DNA of 64,000 bases from Mesorhizobium sp. (lineage in GTDB: Bacteria; Pseudomonadota; Alphaproteobacteria; Rhizobiales; Rhizobiaceae): contig SAQR01000013.1 of NCBI GenBank assembly GCA_004020365.1, forward strand, positions 31,187 through 95,186, given 5' to 3'. The translations under genes were made by a program, and so were the position numbers. Of the stretch, positions 45,133 through 54,565 are shown in pieces (the first letter of the stretch is position 1; every line of letters starts with the position of its first letter). The notes below the pieces were generated by a model that worked only from the letters and a program-made list of their open reading frames with translations, did not search any database and was not told where the DNA came from.

Positions 45133-45288
45133 AATCTCCCCCCTCGAGGGGGAGATGTCGCCGAAGGCGACAGAGGGGGTCGCCGCGCATGAAGCGCGAC
45201 CCGATTTGGTGCAAAAAAGGGGTCGCGCTCGACGCGAGGCGACCCCCCCTCTGGCCTGCCGGCCACCTCCCCCTCAAGGGGGGGAGAC
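45133..45288. repeat. Mesorhizobium-type palindromic element, copy B (after hyuA)
   Basis: It shares with copy A the arms CTCGAGGGGGAGATGTCGCC, AAGGCGACAGAGGGGGTCG, CTCTGGCCTGCCGGCCA and CTCCCCCTCAAGGGGG, while the core between the arms differs. It begins seven bases after the hyuA stop codon and may form its transcript end. Confidence 0.8.
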
Positions 45289-45386
45289 CGGCTGCAAAAT
45301 GCGTCCCCTTCACCCTAAGCTGAATTGACCCTGCCACCCTGACATGTCAAAGGCCCGGCCAAAGCCTTTCGTCTGGAGAAGCCCCG

Positions 45387-47561
45387 ATGACCCATCGCGT
45401 CGAAATCGCCGGATTGCGGATTGCCCGCGAGCTTTATGATTTCGTCGTGAACGAGGCGCTGCTTGGCACCGGCATTGCAGCCGACGCCTTCTGGACCGGC
45501 CTCTCCGCCATCGTGGATGATTTGGCGCCGAAGAACCGGGCGCTGCTCACTAAGCGCGACGCGCTGCAGGACCAGATCGACCGCTGGTATCGCGACAATG
45601 GTGTGCCCAGCGACATGGAAGCCTACAAGGCGTTCCTCAAGGAGATCGGCTATCTCGTGCCGGAAGGGCCGGCTTTCTCCGTCGCGACCGACAATGTCGA
45701 CCCCGAGATCTCGGTGGTTGCCGGGCCGCAATTGGTGGTGCCGGTGATGAACGCGCGTTACGCGCTGAACGCCGCCAATGCGCGCTGGGGCTCGCTTTAT
45801 GATGCGCTCTACGGCACCGACGCCATTCTCGAGACCGACGGCGCCGAGAAGGGCGGGAGGTTCAATCCCGTGCGCGGCGCCAGGGTCATTGCCTGGGCGA
45901 AGGGTTTCCTCGACGAATCGGTCCCGCTGACGACCGGCAAATGGGCAGGGGTGAACGGGCTTTCCGTGGCCAACGGCATGCTGCGGCTCGGCGAGGGCGC
46001 CGGCGCCACCACGCTCGCCGATCCCAAACAGTTTGCCGGCTATCGCGGCGAGCCCGATAATCCCGAAGCCGTCCTGCTCACCCGCAATGGCCTGCATATC
46101 GAGATTGTGATCGACCGCGGCAACCAGATCGGCAAGACCGATCCGGCCGGCATCGCCGACGTCGTGCTGGAATCGGCGCTGACCACCATTCAGGACTGCG
46201 AGGATTCGGTCGCGGCGGTCGATGCGCAGGACAAGGTTTTGGTCTACCGTAACTGGCTCGGCCTGATGAAGGGCGATCTTGCCGAAGAGATCACCAAGGC
46301 CGGCAGCACGTTTACGCGAAAACTCAATCCCGACCGGTCGTACACCGCGCCTGATGGGGGCGCGCTGTCCCTGCCCGGCCGCTCGCTGATGCTGATCCGC
46401 AACGTCGGCCACCTCATGACCAATCCGGCGATAACGGATCGCGACGGCAACGAAGTGCCGGAAGGCATCATGGATGCGGCGATGACGGCGCTGATCGCGC
46501 TGCACGATGTCGGAGCGAATGGACGACGCGCCAATTCCCGCGCGGGCTCGATGTATGTCGTAAAGCCCAAGATGCACGGGCCGGAGGAAGTTGCCTTCGC
46601 CGTCGAGATTTTTGGTCGCGTCGAAGCGCTGCTCGGCATGGCCGAAAATACCATCAAGATGGGCATTATGGACGAGGAGCGGCGCACCACGGTCAACCTC
46701 AAGGAGGCGATCCGCGCCGCCAAAGATCGCGTCGTCTTCATCAACACCGGCTTCCTCGACCGCACCGGCGACGAGATCCACACCTCGATGGAAGCCGGCC
46801 CGATGATCCGCAAGGGCGACATGAAGCAGGCCGTCTGGATTGCTGCCTACGAAGCCTGGAACGTCGACACCGGCCTGGAATGCGGGCTGGCCGGCCGCGC
46901 CCAAATCGGCAAGGGCATGTGGGCGATGCCCGATCTGATGGCGGCGATGCTGGTGGAAAAGATCGCCCATCCCAGGGCCGGCGCCAACACCGCCTGGGTG
47001 CCGTCGCCGACAGCGGCGACGCTGCACGCCACCCATTACCACAAGGTCGACGTCAACGCTGTGCAGGCGGCGCTGAAGAGCCGCCCGAAGGCAAGGCTCG
47101 CCGACATTTTGTCGGTGCCGGTAGCGGTGCGGCCGAACTGGTCGCCGGAGGAGGTCCAGAACGAGCTCGACAACAACGCGCAAGGCATTCTGGGCTATGT
47201 CGTCCGTTGGATCGACCAGGGCGTCGGCTGCTCGAAAGTGCCTGACATCAATGACATTGGCCTGATGGAGGACCGCGCCACGCTGCGCATCTCCTCGCAG
47301 CACATCGCCAACTGGCTGCATCACGGCGTGTGCACCTCAGACCAGGTGATGGAGACGATGAAGCGCATGGCCGGCGTCGTCGACCGCCAGAACGCAGGCG
47401 ATCCTCTCTACCGGCCGATGGCCCCTGACTTCGACAAGTCGATCGCCTTCCTCGCCGCCTGCGACCTCGTCTTCAAGGGCCGGGTCCAGCCCAACGGCTA
47501 CACCGAGCCGGTGCTGCACGCGCGGCGGCTGGAGCTGAAGGCGAAGGAACGGGCGGAATAA
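45387..47561 (+). CDS. glcB: Malate synthase G
   Basis: A 724-aa enzyme (family about 723) that condenses glyoxylate and acetyl-CoA to malate. It opens [20 protein letters not shown]. Diagnostic segments include [54 protein letters not shown] and [20 protein letters not shown], whose Asp629 matches the catalytic base of E. coli GlcB. GGAG lies eight bases before the ATG. It works in the glyoxylate pathway or in glycolate use; isocitrate lyase is not in the window. Confidence 0.98.
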   Translation: MTHRVEIAGLRIARELYDFVVNEALLGTGIAADAFWTGLSAIVDDLAPKNRALLTKRDALQDQIDRWYRDNGVPSDMEAYKAFLKEIGYLVPEGPAFSVATDNVDPEISVVAGPQLVVPVMNARYALNAANARWGSLYDALYGTDAILETDGAEKGGRFNPVRGARVIAWAKGFLDESVPLTTGKWAGVNGLSVANGMLRLGEGAGATTLADPKQFAGYRGEPDNPEAVLLTRNGLHIEIVIDRGNQIGKTDPAGIADVVLESALTTIQDCEDSVAAVDAQDKVLVYRNWLGLMKGDLAEEITKAGSTFTRKLNPDRSYTAPDGGALSLPGRSLMLIRNVGHLMTNPAITDRDGNEVPEGIMDAAMTALIALHDVGANGRRANSRAGSMYVVKPKMHGPEEVAFAVEIFGRVEALLGMAENTIKMGIMDEERRTTVNLKEAIRAAKDRVVFINTGFLDRTGDEIHTSMEAGPMIRKGDMKQAVWIAAYEAWNVDTGLECGLAGRAQIGKGMWAMPDLMAAMLVEKIAHPRAGANTAWVPSPTAATLHATHYHKVDVNAVQAALKSRPKARLADILSVPVAVRPNWSPEEVQNELDNNAQGILGYVVRWIDQGVGCSKVPDINDIGLMEDRATLRISSQHIANWLHHGVCTSDQVMETMKRMAGVVDRQNAGDPLYRPMAPDFDKSIAFLAACDLVFKGRVQPNGYTEPVLHARRLELKAKERAE

Positions 47562-47802
47562 CAGGGCTGCCGTTGCCAAGGCGCAGTCTCTAGATACGAG
47601 GCGAAAACAGAAGATCGTCCGGTGCTGCATGTTTGAGATGCGCCGCTGACCCCTGACCTTACCGACCGAATATTAGATACAGCTAAAACTTCGTTGTCCC
47701 GGTACATGCGATCTGCTACGATTTTAACCACCGACAAACGGCTCTGGGAGGCCGTGCGTCCGACATCATGCACAAGATCAACTCAAAAACCGGAGAACGG
47801 CC

Positions 47803-48345
47803 ATGAAACGGCTTCTGACGGTCGCTGCCCTTTTGGCTGCGGGCAGTTTGATTGCGATGCAAGGCGCAGCCGCCGATGACGCTGCGATGATCAAGAGCGC
47901 TGAATCCGCCGCACCGGCCGCTGTGGCAAGCGGCGCTGCGATCCACGCCATGGACGAAAAGGGCGCAATGCGCACATTGCGCGAGGGCACAAACGGCTTC
48001 TGGTGCATGCCGGACAACCCGGCTACGCCTGGCCCGGATCCAATGTGTGGCGATGCCAACGCGATGGAATTTGTGAAGGCGTGGATGGAGAAAAAGGAAC
48101 CGCCCAAGGGCAAGGTCGGCTTCATGTCTATGCTGTCCGGCGGCACCGACGGCAGCAACACCGATCCTTATGCGACCAAGCCCGAGCCCGGTAACAATTG
48201 GGTGGAGACCGGACCGCACGTGATGATCGTCAACGCAACGGATATGATGCAGGGCTATCGGAAGGACCCCAAGCCTGACACGTCCAGGCCATATGTGATG
48301 TGGGCTGGCACGCCCTACGCACATCTCATGATCCCGGTTAAGTAG
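47803..48345 (+). CDS. Conserved secreted protein of unknown function, 180 aa
   Basis: A signal peptide (residues 1-24, ending GAAA) is followed by a soluble domain. GFWCMPDNPATPGPDPMCGD carries two Cys that could form a disulfide; GKVGFMSMLSGGTDGSNTDPYATKPEP and TGPHVMIVNATDMMQGY follow, and the end, PYVMWAGTPYAHLMIPVK, is distinctive. I recall related uncharacterised secreted proteins in Bradyrhizobium and Mesorhizobium but no function. GGAG lies before the ATG. It stands alone, converging on a GNAT gene. Confidence 0.8.
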   Translation: MKRLLTVAALLAAGSLIAMQGAAADDAAMIKSAESAAPAAVASGAAIHAMDEKGAMRTLREGTNGFWCMPDNPATPGPDPMCGDANAMEFVKAWMEKKEPPKGKVGFMSMLSGGTDGSNTDPYATKPEPGNNWVETGPHVMIVNATDMMQGYRKDPKPDTSRPYVMWAGTPYAHLMIPVK

Positions 48346-48346
48346 C

Positions 48347-48440
48347 TTCCGCGGAAATGACTGGCGATAGCGATCAGGCTGCGTAGGACCAGGCTGTCGA
48401 ATTCCTCGCCGGCTCGGGCCGCTTCCGGCCCGCAGGTGAA
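48347..48440 (-). pseudogene. Detached fragment of a yifB/comM-like gene
   Basis: Read on the minus strand this segment encodes TCGPEAARAGEEFDSLVLRS then LIAIASHFRG, which aligns with CGPEAAWAGKDFDILAPRS and LIAIANHLRG in the intact YifB gene at 50128-50220. At DNA level about four of five bases match over roughly 93 bases. The remnant lies in the same orientation as yifB, 0.7 kb beyond its 3' end. It has no start, no ATPase part and is not functional. Confidence 0.75.
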
Positions 48441-48492
48441 CTCGCGCCCCGGATCTGCATCGCAATCGCGGCTAAAAGCGCTGCTCTTCGCC

Positions 48493-49008
48493 TCATAGCG
48501 GCGAGATCGAGCATGACATAAAGATGTCGGTATGCCTGACATGTTCCGGAGTTTCGCGGAAAGGCGGGCAGAGCTTGAAGCCGAACGACTCATACACAGC
48601 AATGGCGTTTGTCATGTAGAACGTCGTGTGGATTAACACCCTCCGGCTCCGGCGCTTCGCGATCTCTGCCATAGCGGTCCCCATCAGCGCACGGCCGATT
48701 CCCTTGCCGCGGAACGATTCGTCGACAAAAAACTTGTGAAGCTCCGCCGTATGGTCGTCGAACTGGTCGAAGGCGAGGCAACCCGCCGGCAGGCTCTCTG
48801 ATCGCGCGATACACGCCATGGCATCTGGTGCACCAAACTTGTTCGCCAGCTCGCTGCCGCTTGTTTCAGGGTGGAAAATGGCCTTCACATCTTCTGCCGA
48901 AACACCGTAAGGCGCCACCGCATCGACGTCCCACTGCGCAAGCTTGCGGCAAAGTCCAGCCACGGTCTCGAAGTCCTCGGCACTGCGCGCCGGCGAAACC
49001 GAAATCAT
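48493..49008 (-). CDS. GNAT family N-acetyltransferase
   Basis: A 171-aa protein. The acetyl-CoA loop is FFVDESFRGKGIGRALMGTAMAEI, followed by VLIHTTFYMTNAIAVYESFGFKLCPPF. I chose the ATG at 49008, with GAGG five bases upstream; a GTG two codons earlier is an alternative. The substrate is unknown. It sits between the yifB-like fragment and the intact yifB gene. Confidence 0.9.
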   Translation of the reverse strand: MISVSPARSAEDFETVAGLCRKLAQWDVDAVAPYGVSAEDVKAIFHPETSGSELANKFGAPDAMACIARSESLPAGCLAFDQFDDHTAELHKFFVDESFRGKGIGRALMGTAMAEIAKRRSRRVLIHTTFYMTNAIAVYESFGFKLCPPFRETPEHVRHTDIFMSCSISPL

Positions 49009-49101
49009 CCCCACCTCAGCTCTCGGTTATTACATGCCGCAATATATGCTGTCATCGGGAGCGCAATCGCAACGTGGCGATGCGGTCTGTCTGCCCGGAG
49101 A

Positions 49102-50634
49102 TCACGCCGCCTGCGCCATTCGCTCCGAGCTCATGCGGTAGGAAATCGCCTCGGCCAGGTGGATGCGGCCGACCGTCTCGCTGGCCTCGAGATCGGCCAG
49201 CGTCCGCGCCACCTTCAGCACCCGATGGTAGGCGCGCGCGGAAAAGCCGAGTTTTTCGCTGGCATCCCTGAGCAACGACAGGCCTGGTGCATCCGGCATC
49301 GCGACCTCCTCAATGACCGAGGGTGAGCAATGTGCGTTGGTGGTGGCGGAGGTCGCGCCGAGCCGCTCGAAACGCTCGCGCTGGATCACCCGGGCACGGG
49401 CCACGCGCAGCGCCACATCGGCACTCTTCTCTGCCCGGTCCGGCCGGATCAGATCGCTGGCCGAGACCGCCGGCACCTCGATCCGGAGATCGATGCGGTC
49501 GAGCAGCGGGCCCGAAATGCGCGCCTGGTAGTCGGTGCGGCAACGATCGCCGCGCAGGCAGCGATAGCCCGGCTCGCCGGCCATGCCGCAGCGACATGGG
49601 TTCATCGCCGCGACCAGCTGGATGCGTGCCGGATAGGTGACGCGATGATTGGCGCGGGCGATCATGCAGTCGCCGGTCTCCAGCGGCTGGCGCAGCGCAT
49701 CGAGCGCCTGCGGCGAGAATTCGGGAAACTCGTCGAGGAACAGCACGCCGTGATGGGCCAGCGAGGCCTCGCCCGGCCGCACGCGCAGGCCGCCGCCGAC
49801 CAGCGCCGCCATCGAGGCCGAATGGTGCGGCGCGCGGAACGGCCGCCGGTCGGTCAGCTTGCCTTCGCCAAGCTCGCCGGCCACCGAGGCGATCATCGAG
49901 ACTTCGAGCAATTCCCGCGGCGCCAGCGGCGGCAGGATCGACGGGAGCCGCTGTGCCAGCATCGATTTTCCCGATCCTGGCGGACCGATCATCAGCAGAT
50001 TGTGGCCGCCGGCCGCCGCGACTTCGAGTGCCCGCTTGGCAGTTTCCTGGCCCTTGATGTCGGCGAGATCCGGCAGGTCGCGCGCCGCGGCATGGATGCC
50101 GGCTTCCGGCCGCGATAGCACCTGCGTGCCGCGAAGATGATTGGCGATGGCGATCAGGCTGCGCGGCGCCAGAATGTCGAAATCCTTGCCGGCCCATGCC
50201 GCTTCCGGGCCGCAGGCGAAAGGGCAGATCAGGCCCTTGCCTTCGGCATTGGCGCCGATCGCTGCCGGCAGCGCGCCGGCCACCGCGGCGATGGTGCCGT
50301 CGAGCGACAGCTCGCCAAGCACGACATAGCCGGCCAGCATGTCGCCTGGAATGGCGCCAAGCGCCGCCATCAGGCCAAGTGCGATCGGCAAATCGTAATG
50401 GCTGCCTTCCTTGGGCAGGTCGGCAGGCGCCAGATTGACGGTGACCTTCTTCGACGGCATCGACAGGCCCGATGCGTGCAGCGCCGCCTGCACCCGCTCA
50501 CGGCTTTCGGCCACCGCCTTGTCGCCGAGGCCGACGATGTGCATGTTGACCTTGCCGGGCGCGATCATCACCTGCACGTCGACCGGCACGGCCTCAATGC
50601 CTTGGAAAGCGACCGTGCGGACCCGCGCAACCAT
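49102..50634 (-). CDS. YifB/ComM family magnesium-chelatase-like AAA+ ATPase
   Basis: A 510-aa protein. The N-terminal Lon-like domain (1-170) includes VNMHIVGLGDKAVAESRERV and GLSMPSKKVTVNLAPADLPKEGSHYDLPIALG. The AAA+ core has Walker A GPPGSGKSML and Walker B GVLFLDEFPEF, and a Cys cluster (NPCRCG, YRCLRGDRC) follows. ComM is a hexameric branch-migration helicase that integrates transforming DNA. The start at 50634 begins MVARVRTVAFQG. It lies downstream of gshB on the same strand, a common rhizobial order. Confidence 0.94.
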   Translation of the reverse strand: MVARVRTVAFQGIEAVPVDVQVMIAPGKVNMHIVGLGDKAVAESRERVQAALHASGLSMPSKKVTVNLAPADLPKEGSHYDLPIALGLMAALGAIPGDMLAGYVVLGELSLDGTIAAVAGALPAAIGANAEGKGLICPFACGPEAAWAGKDFDILAPRSLIAIANHLRGTQVLSRPEAGIHAAARDLPDLADIKGQETAKRALEVAAAGGHNLLMIGPPGSGKSMLAQRLPSILPPLAPRELLEVSMIASVAGELGEGKLTDRRPFRAPHHSASMAALVGGGLRVRPGEASLAHHGVLFLDEFPEFSPQALDALRQPLETGDCMIARANHRVTYPARIQLVAAMNPCRCGMAGEPGYRCLRGDRCRTDYQARISGPLLDRIDLRIEVPAVSASDLIRPDRAEKSADVALRVARARVIQRERFERLGATSATTNAHCSPSVIEEVAMPDAPGLSLLRDASEKLGFSARAYHRVLKVARTLADLEASETVGRIHLAEAISYRMSSERMAQAA

Positions 50635-50816
50635 TTTTCTGCCCCCGGACATGGGCTCGCCCGAAGCCCATGCGATCATGCCGCGAACGGCGTCATCTGA
50701 GACAACCACAGATTTTGGGCAAAGGCAAGAACATTACGGGAACAATCGAACGTTGTGCTTCGATGGCGTTGCATCGGCTACGGATCGGAAAACCCCTGTC
50801 CCGCCATGCAGGGACG

Positions 50817-51758
50817 CTACTTGCGCTTGGCCTCGACCGCATCCCAGAACAGGCTGGCAATATCGGCGCCGCCGAAGCGTTTTACCTCGCGCACGCCGGT
50901 CGGCGACGTCACGTTGATCTCGGTCATGTAGTCGCCGATCACGTCGATGCCGACGAGGATAAAACCGCGCTCTTTCAGCGACGGGCCGATGCGGGCGCAG
51001 ATCTCGCGCTCGCGCGCCGTCAGCTCGGTTTTTTCGGCACGGCCGCCGACATGCATGTTGGAGCGTGAATCAGTCTCGGCCGGCACCCGGTTGATGGCGC
51101 CGACCGGCGCGCCGTCGATCAGGATGATGCGCTTGTCACCGGCGCGCACCTCCTTCAGATAGCGCTGCACGATGTAGGGCTCGCGGAACATTTGGCCGAA
51201 CATTTCGAGCAGCGAGGCGAGGTTGCGATCGGCTTCGTGCAGGTGGAAGATGCCGGCGCCGCCATTGCCGTAGAGCGGCTTGACGATGATGTCGCCGAAC
51301 TCCTTGCGGAAGGCGGCAACCTCTTGGCTGTCCTTGGTGATCAGCGTTTCCGGCATCAGGTCGGGAAATTCGGTGACGAAGATCTTTTCCGGGCTGTTGC
51401 GCACCCAGGCCGGGTCGTTGACCACCAGCGTCCCGGGATGGATGCGCTCGAGTATGTGCGTCGTGGTGATGTAGTTCATGTCGAACGGCGGATCCTGCCT
51501 GAGCAGGATGACGTCCATCTCCGACAGGTCGGTGCGCACTTTCTCGCCGAGCAAATAGTGATTGCCCTTTTCGTCACGGACCTGCATTTCCTCGACGCTG
51601 GCAAACACCTTGCCGTCGCGCAGCGACAGCCGGTCGGGCGTATAATGGAACAGCTGGTGGCCGCGTCGCTGCGCTTCCAGCGAAAGCGCGAAAGACGTGT
51701 CGCCGGCAATCGACACGGTGGAAATGTGGTTCATCTGGACGGCGATTTTCAGAGGCAT
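50817..51758 (-). CDS. gshB: Glutathione synthetase
   Basis: A 313-aa ATP-grasp enzyme joining gamma-glutamylcysteine and glycine. Family markers are [61 protein letters not shown] (ATP-binding loop), [20 protein letters not shown] and [19 protein letters not shown] (metal site). It is of normal prokaryotic GshB length. A 182-base gap separates it from yifB on the same strand, where I see no gene. Confidence 0.97.
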   Translation of the reverse strand: MPLKIAVQMNHISTVSIAGDTSFALSLEAQRRGHQLFHYTPDRLSLRDGKVFASVEEMQVRDEKGNHYLLGEKVRTDLSEMDVILLRQDPPFDMNYITTTHILERIHPGTLVVNDPAWVRNSPEKIFVTEFPDLMPETLITKDSQEVAAFRKEFGDIIVKPLYGNGGAGIFHLHEADRNLASLLEMFGQMFREPYIVQRYLKEVRAGDKRIILIDGAPVGAINRVPAETDSRSNMHVGGRAEKTELTAREREICARIGPSLKERGFILVGIDVIGDYMTEINVTSPTGVREVKRFGGADIASLFWDAVEAKRK

Positions 51759-52086
51759 GGCGGATCTCTCGGATGGCAGCTGTGCTTGCCCTTACAACCT
51801 CCTCGGTCATCTGCCAATCGCGACATTTTGAGGATCGCCTGCTAGGCGCAGGTGAGGCGCAGGCGGAGCGTCTTGTCCAGTTCGGTTGCGCCGGCTGCAA
51901 CGATTCCTGTTCGGCGGGCCGGTCGGTTTCGATGCCACGCTCGGCTATCTCAGTAAATTCGCTGCGTGGCACCTTGCGCGTCAAGTCGATCCGACGGGCG
52001 ACTTGTCAGACATAAGCCCGCGAATTTGCTTTTTCTCCCTTGCTCCCCCGACCGGTCTGGCTAGGATGCGCGCCGACCGAGCCAAC
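51759..52086. other. Divergent intergenic stretch without a supported gene
   Basis: Bases 51759-52086 between gshB and the repeat have short open frames on both strands, but none has an RBS plus a plausible protein composition. It should contain the gshB promoter. I see no RNA gene or clear operator in it. Confidence 0.5.
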
Positions 52087-52186
52087 GGCGCCGCGCGTCC
52101 TTTTGGGTGCGCAACGGACGCTGTAGCACTTTGATTTTGCGCATGATCCTTTCCGAAAATTGAAACCGATTTTCGGGGTCATGCGC
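52087..52186. repeat. Double-hairpin intergenic repeat, copy 2
   Basis: It matches the element at 26463-26567 over its length: CGCCGCGCGTCCTTTTGG, GGACGCTGTAGCACTT, TTTTGCGCATGATCC, CCGATTTTCGGG and TCATGCGCAG are shared in order. In this copy the second hairpin ends five bases before the AGGGAGGA ribosome-binding region of the SDR gene, so it forms the 5' leader of that operon or overlaps its promoter. Confidence 0.85.
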
Positions 52187-52198
52187 AGGGAGGAAAAA

Positions 52199-52966
52199 AT
52201 GATGCCATCGGCGCGCTTTGCCGATCTTGAGGGCGCTTCGGTGCTGATTACCGGCGGTGGCTCCGGCATCGGCGCAGCGCTGACCGAGGGTTTTGCCCGC
52301 CAGGGGGCAAAGGTCGCCTTCATCGACATCGCCGACGGCCCGAGCCTGGCGCTGGCCGACCGCATCGAAAAGGATCTCGGCCGCCGCCCCCTCTACCTCA
52401 AGACCGACATACGCGACGTCGAGGCGCTGCGGGCTTCGGCCGCCAGGGCGGCACAGGCGCATGGCGACGTCACCGTGCTGGTCAACAATGCAGCACTTGA
52501 CGATCGCCACGCGGTGGAAGACGTCACCGTGGAGTTCTGGGACAATAACCAGGCGGTCAACCTGCGTCCGCATTTCTTCTCCGCACAGGCGGTGGCGCCG
52601 GGCATGAAGCGCGCCGGCGGCGGCTCGATCATCAATTTCACGTCGACGTCGTTCCTGATCAATCACCCCGACATGCCGGCTTATACCGCCGCCAAGGCGG
52701 GGATCGTCGGCCTGACCAAGGGGCTTGCCGGCAAGCTCGGCGCCGACGGCATTCGTGTCAATGCGATCGCACCCGGCTGGGTGATTACTGAGCGGCAGAA
52801 GCAGCTCTGGGTCACCGAACAGGCGCTCGCCGCCCACGTCGCCAAGCAATGTATCAAGCAGGTGATGCAGCCGGAAGACGTCGTCGGCACGGTGCTGTTC
52901 CTGGCGTCGGACGCTTCGCGCATGCTGACCGCGCAGATGCTGATCGTCGACGGCGGCTTCCTGTGA
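52199..52966 (+). CDS. SDR family oxidoreductase, probable sugar (galactose-type) dehydrogenase
   Basis: A 255-aa classical short-chain dehydrogenase. The NAD(P) site is TGGGSGIG (18-25), NNAA at 96-99, and the catalytic triad S149, Y162 and K166 (YTAAK) is intact. D44 or so in FIDIAD suggests NAD preference. GGGAGG lies just before the ATG. It is the first gene of an operon with dgoK, dgoA and an SMP-30 lactonase. I infer that it oxidises D-galactose (or a similar aldose) to the lactone. Its stop overlaps the next gene's GTG. Confidence 0.9.
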   Translation: MMPSARFADLEGASVLITGGGSGIGAALTEGFARQGAKVAFIDIADGPSLALADRIEKDLGRRPLYLKTDIRDVEALRASAARAAQAHGDVTVLVNNAALDDRHAVEDVTVEFWDNNQAVNLRPHFFSAQAVAPGMKRAGGGSIINFTSTSFLINHPDMPAYTAAKAGIVGLTKGLAGKLGADGIRVNAIAPGWVITERQKQLWVTEQALAAHVAKQCIKQVMQPEDVVGTVLFLASDASRMLTAQMLIVDGGFL

Positions 52967-53901
52967 GCTCAGCGCGCAACGTGCCTTCTGTGGCCGCCGT
53001 CGACTGGGGCACCACCCGTCTCAGGGTCTGGCTGGTCGATGAGGCCGGAAACGTCCTTGCCGAGCGTCGCGGCGACGACGGGCTGATCACCGCGCAGGCG
53101 GCCGGATTTTCGACCATCCTCGAAGGACATCTGACGGCGATGGGCGCGCCGGAAACGATGCCCGTGATTATCTGCGGCATGGCCGGCTCGCGCCAGGGCT
53201 GGCTGGAGGCGCCCTATGTCAGCGTGCCGGCGCCGATCGGCGCCATCCTTGCCGGTGCTGCGCGCATTCCCGGCCAGCGCCGCGACATCCGCATCGTGCC
53301 GGGCCTTGCCCAGCACCAGGCCGACGCGCCCGACGTCATGCGCGGCGAGGAAACGCAGCTTGCCGGCGCCGGTTTGCCGGCAAAAGGCCGCCATCTCGTC
53401 TGCATGCCCGGCACCCACTCCAAATGGGTGCTGGTCGAGGACGGCGCCGTTGCCGGTTTTGGCTCCTGGCCGACCGGCGAGCTGTTTTCGGTGCTGGCGG
53501 CGCATTCGATCCTGCGCCACTCGCTGGGCGAGCAGCCCAGGCCTGTTGCACCAGGCAACCCATATTTCCAGCGCTGGTGCGAGATCGCGCTGGCCGAGGG
53601 CGGCGATATCACATCAAGGCTGTTCTCGATCCGCGCTGCGGGCCTTTTGCAAGACCTTAAGGCCGACGATGCCGCTGCCTGCCTGTCCGGCCTGCTGATC
53701 GGGGGCGAGATCGCCTCGGCCGGCCGCCGTTATGGCAAAGGCGGGTCGGTCGTGCTGGTCGCTTCCGGCGCGCTCGGCACTCTCTATACTGAGGCGCTCG
53801 GTCTTGCCGGACTTGCGGTGAGAGCCGTCGATGCCGACGAGGCGGTGCGTGCCGGCCTGATCGAGGCGGCGCGCGAAAATGGCATGATTGCCCAGACATG
53901 A
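52963..53901 (+). CDS. dgoK: 2-dehydro-3-deoxygalactonokinase
   Basis: A 312-aa kinase of the DgoK family, which phosphorylates KDGal to KDPGal. VAAVDWGTTRLRVWLVDEAGNVL is the ATPase-fold opening, IICGMAGSRQGWLEAPYV and MRGEETQLAG the family motifs, and CMPGTHSKWVLVEDGAV the substrate segment. It begins at a GTG that overlaps the SDR stop codon (GTGA), so no separate RBS is needed. dgoA follows 22 bases later. Confidence 0.94.
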   Translation: MSSARNVPSVAAVDWGTTRLRVWLVDEAGNVLAERRGDDGLITAQAAGFSTILEGHLTAMGAPETMPVIICGMAGSRQGWLEAPYVSVPAPIGAILAGAARIPGQRRDIRIVPGLAQHQADAPDVMRGEETQLAGAGLPAKGRHLVCMPGTHSKWVLVEDGAVAGFGSWPTGELFSVLAAHSILRHSLGEQPRPVAPGNPYFQRWCEIALAEGGDITSRLFSIRAAGLLQDLKADDAAACLSGLLIGGEIASAGRRYGKGGSVVLVASGALGTLYTEALGLAGLAVRAVDADEAVRAGLIEAARENGMIAQT

Positions 53902-53923
53902 TCGACAACAGCGGAGTTGCCGC

Positions 53924-54565
53924 ATGACCGAGACCGCACCGTTTCCGAAGCTCGAACGCGGGCTGGTCGCCATCCTGCGCGGCCTCAAGCCGGACGAGTC
54001 GGTGGCCGTCGGCCGGGCGATCTTCGAGGCCGGCATCGAAGCGATCGAAGTGCCGCTCAATTCGCCGGACCCGTTTGTCTCCATCGCGAGGATTGTTGAG
54101 GCGCTGCCGGCGACGGCATTGGTCGGCGCCGGGACTGTGTTGACCGCAGCCGATGTCGACGGACTGAACAAGGCCGGCGGGCGGCTGCTGGTCAGCCCCA
54201 ACATCGATGCGGAGGTCATGGGTCGCGCCATGCATTACGGCATGGTGACTATGCCGGGCGTATTCACGCCGACCGAAGCCTTCCAGGCGATCCGGCTCGG
54301 CGCCTCAGCGCTGAAATTCTTCCCGGCCAGCGTGCTCGGCGCGGCCGGGATCGCGGCGATGCGCGCCGTATTGCCGGCTGAAACGCTGGTCGGCGCGGTC
54401 GGCGGCGTGTCGGAGAAGGACTTTGCCGGCTACAAGGCGGCCGGGGTCAGCGTCTTCGGCCTCGGCTCCAGCCTGTTCAAGCCCGGTATGAGCGTCGACG
54501 AGGTGGCCGCGCGGGCGCAGGCCGCAGTCGCGGCCTGGGATGCGGCGTTTGGAGCCGTGCGATGA
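53924..54565 (+). CDS. dgoA: 2-dehydro-3-deoxy-6-phosphogalactonate aldolase
   Basis: A 213-aa class I aldolase that splits KDPGal to pyruvate and glyceraldehyde 3-phosphate. R19 (ILRG), E42 (IEVPLNSP) and the Schiff-base K131 (ALKFFPAS) correspond to the known catalytic residues of E. coli DgoA. A weak GGAG lies well upstream. Its stop overlaps the lactonase start (ATGA). Galactonate dehydratase (dgoD), needed between lactonase and kinase, is not in the window. Confidence 0.95.
   Translation: MTETAPFPKLERGLVAILRGLKPDESVAVGRAIFEAGIEAIEVPLNSPDPFVSIARIVEALPATALVGAGTVLTAADVDGLNKAGGRLLVSPNIDAEVMGRAMHYGMVTMPGVFTPTEAFQAIRLGASALKFFPASVLGAAGIAAMRAVLPAETLVGAVGGVSEKDFAGYKAAGVSVFGLGSSLFKPGMSVDEVAARAQAAVAAWDAAFGAVR

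Noticed and set aside
45315-47324. Open frame of 669 codons antisense to malate synthase
   Set aside because: The plus strand encodes an intact GlcB. The antisense product is His/Arg/Gly-rich and matches nothing recognisable.
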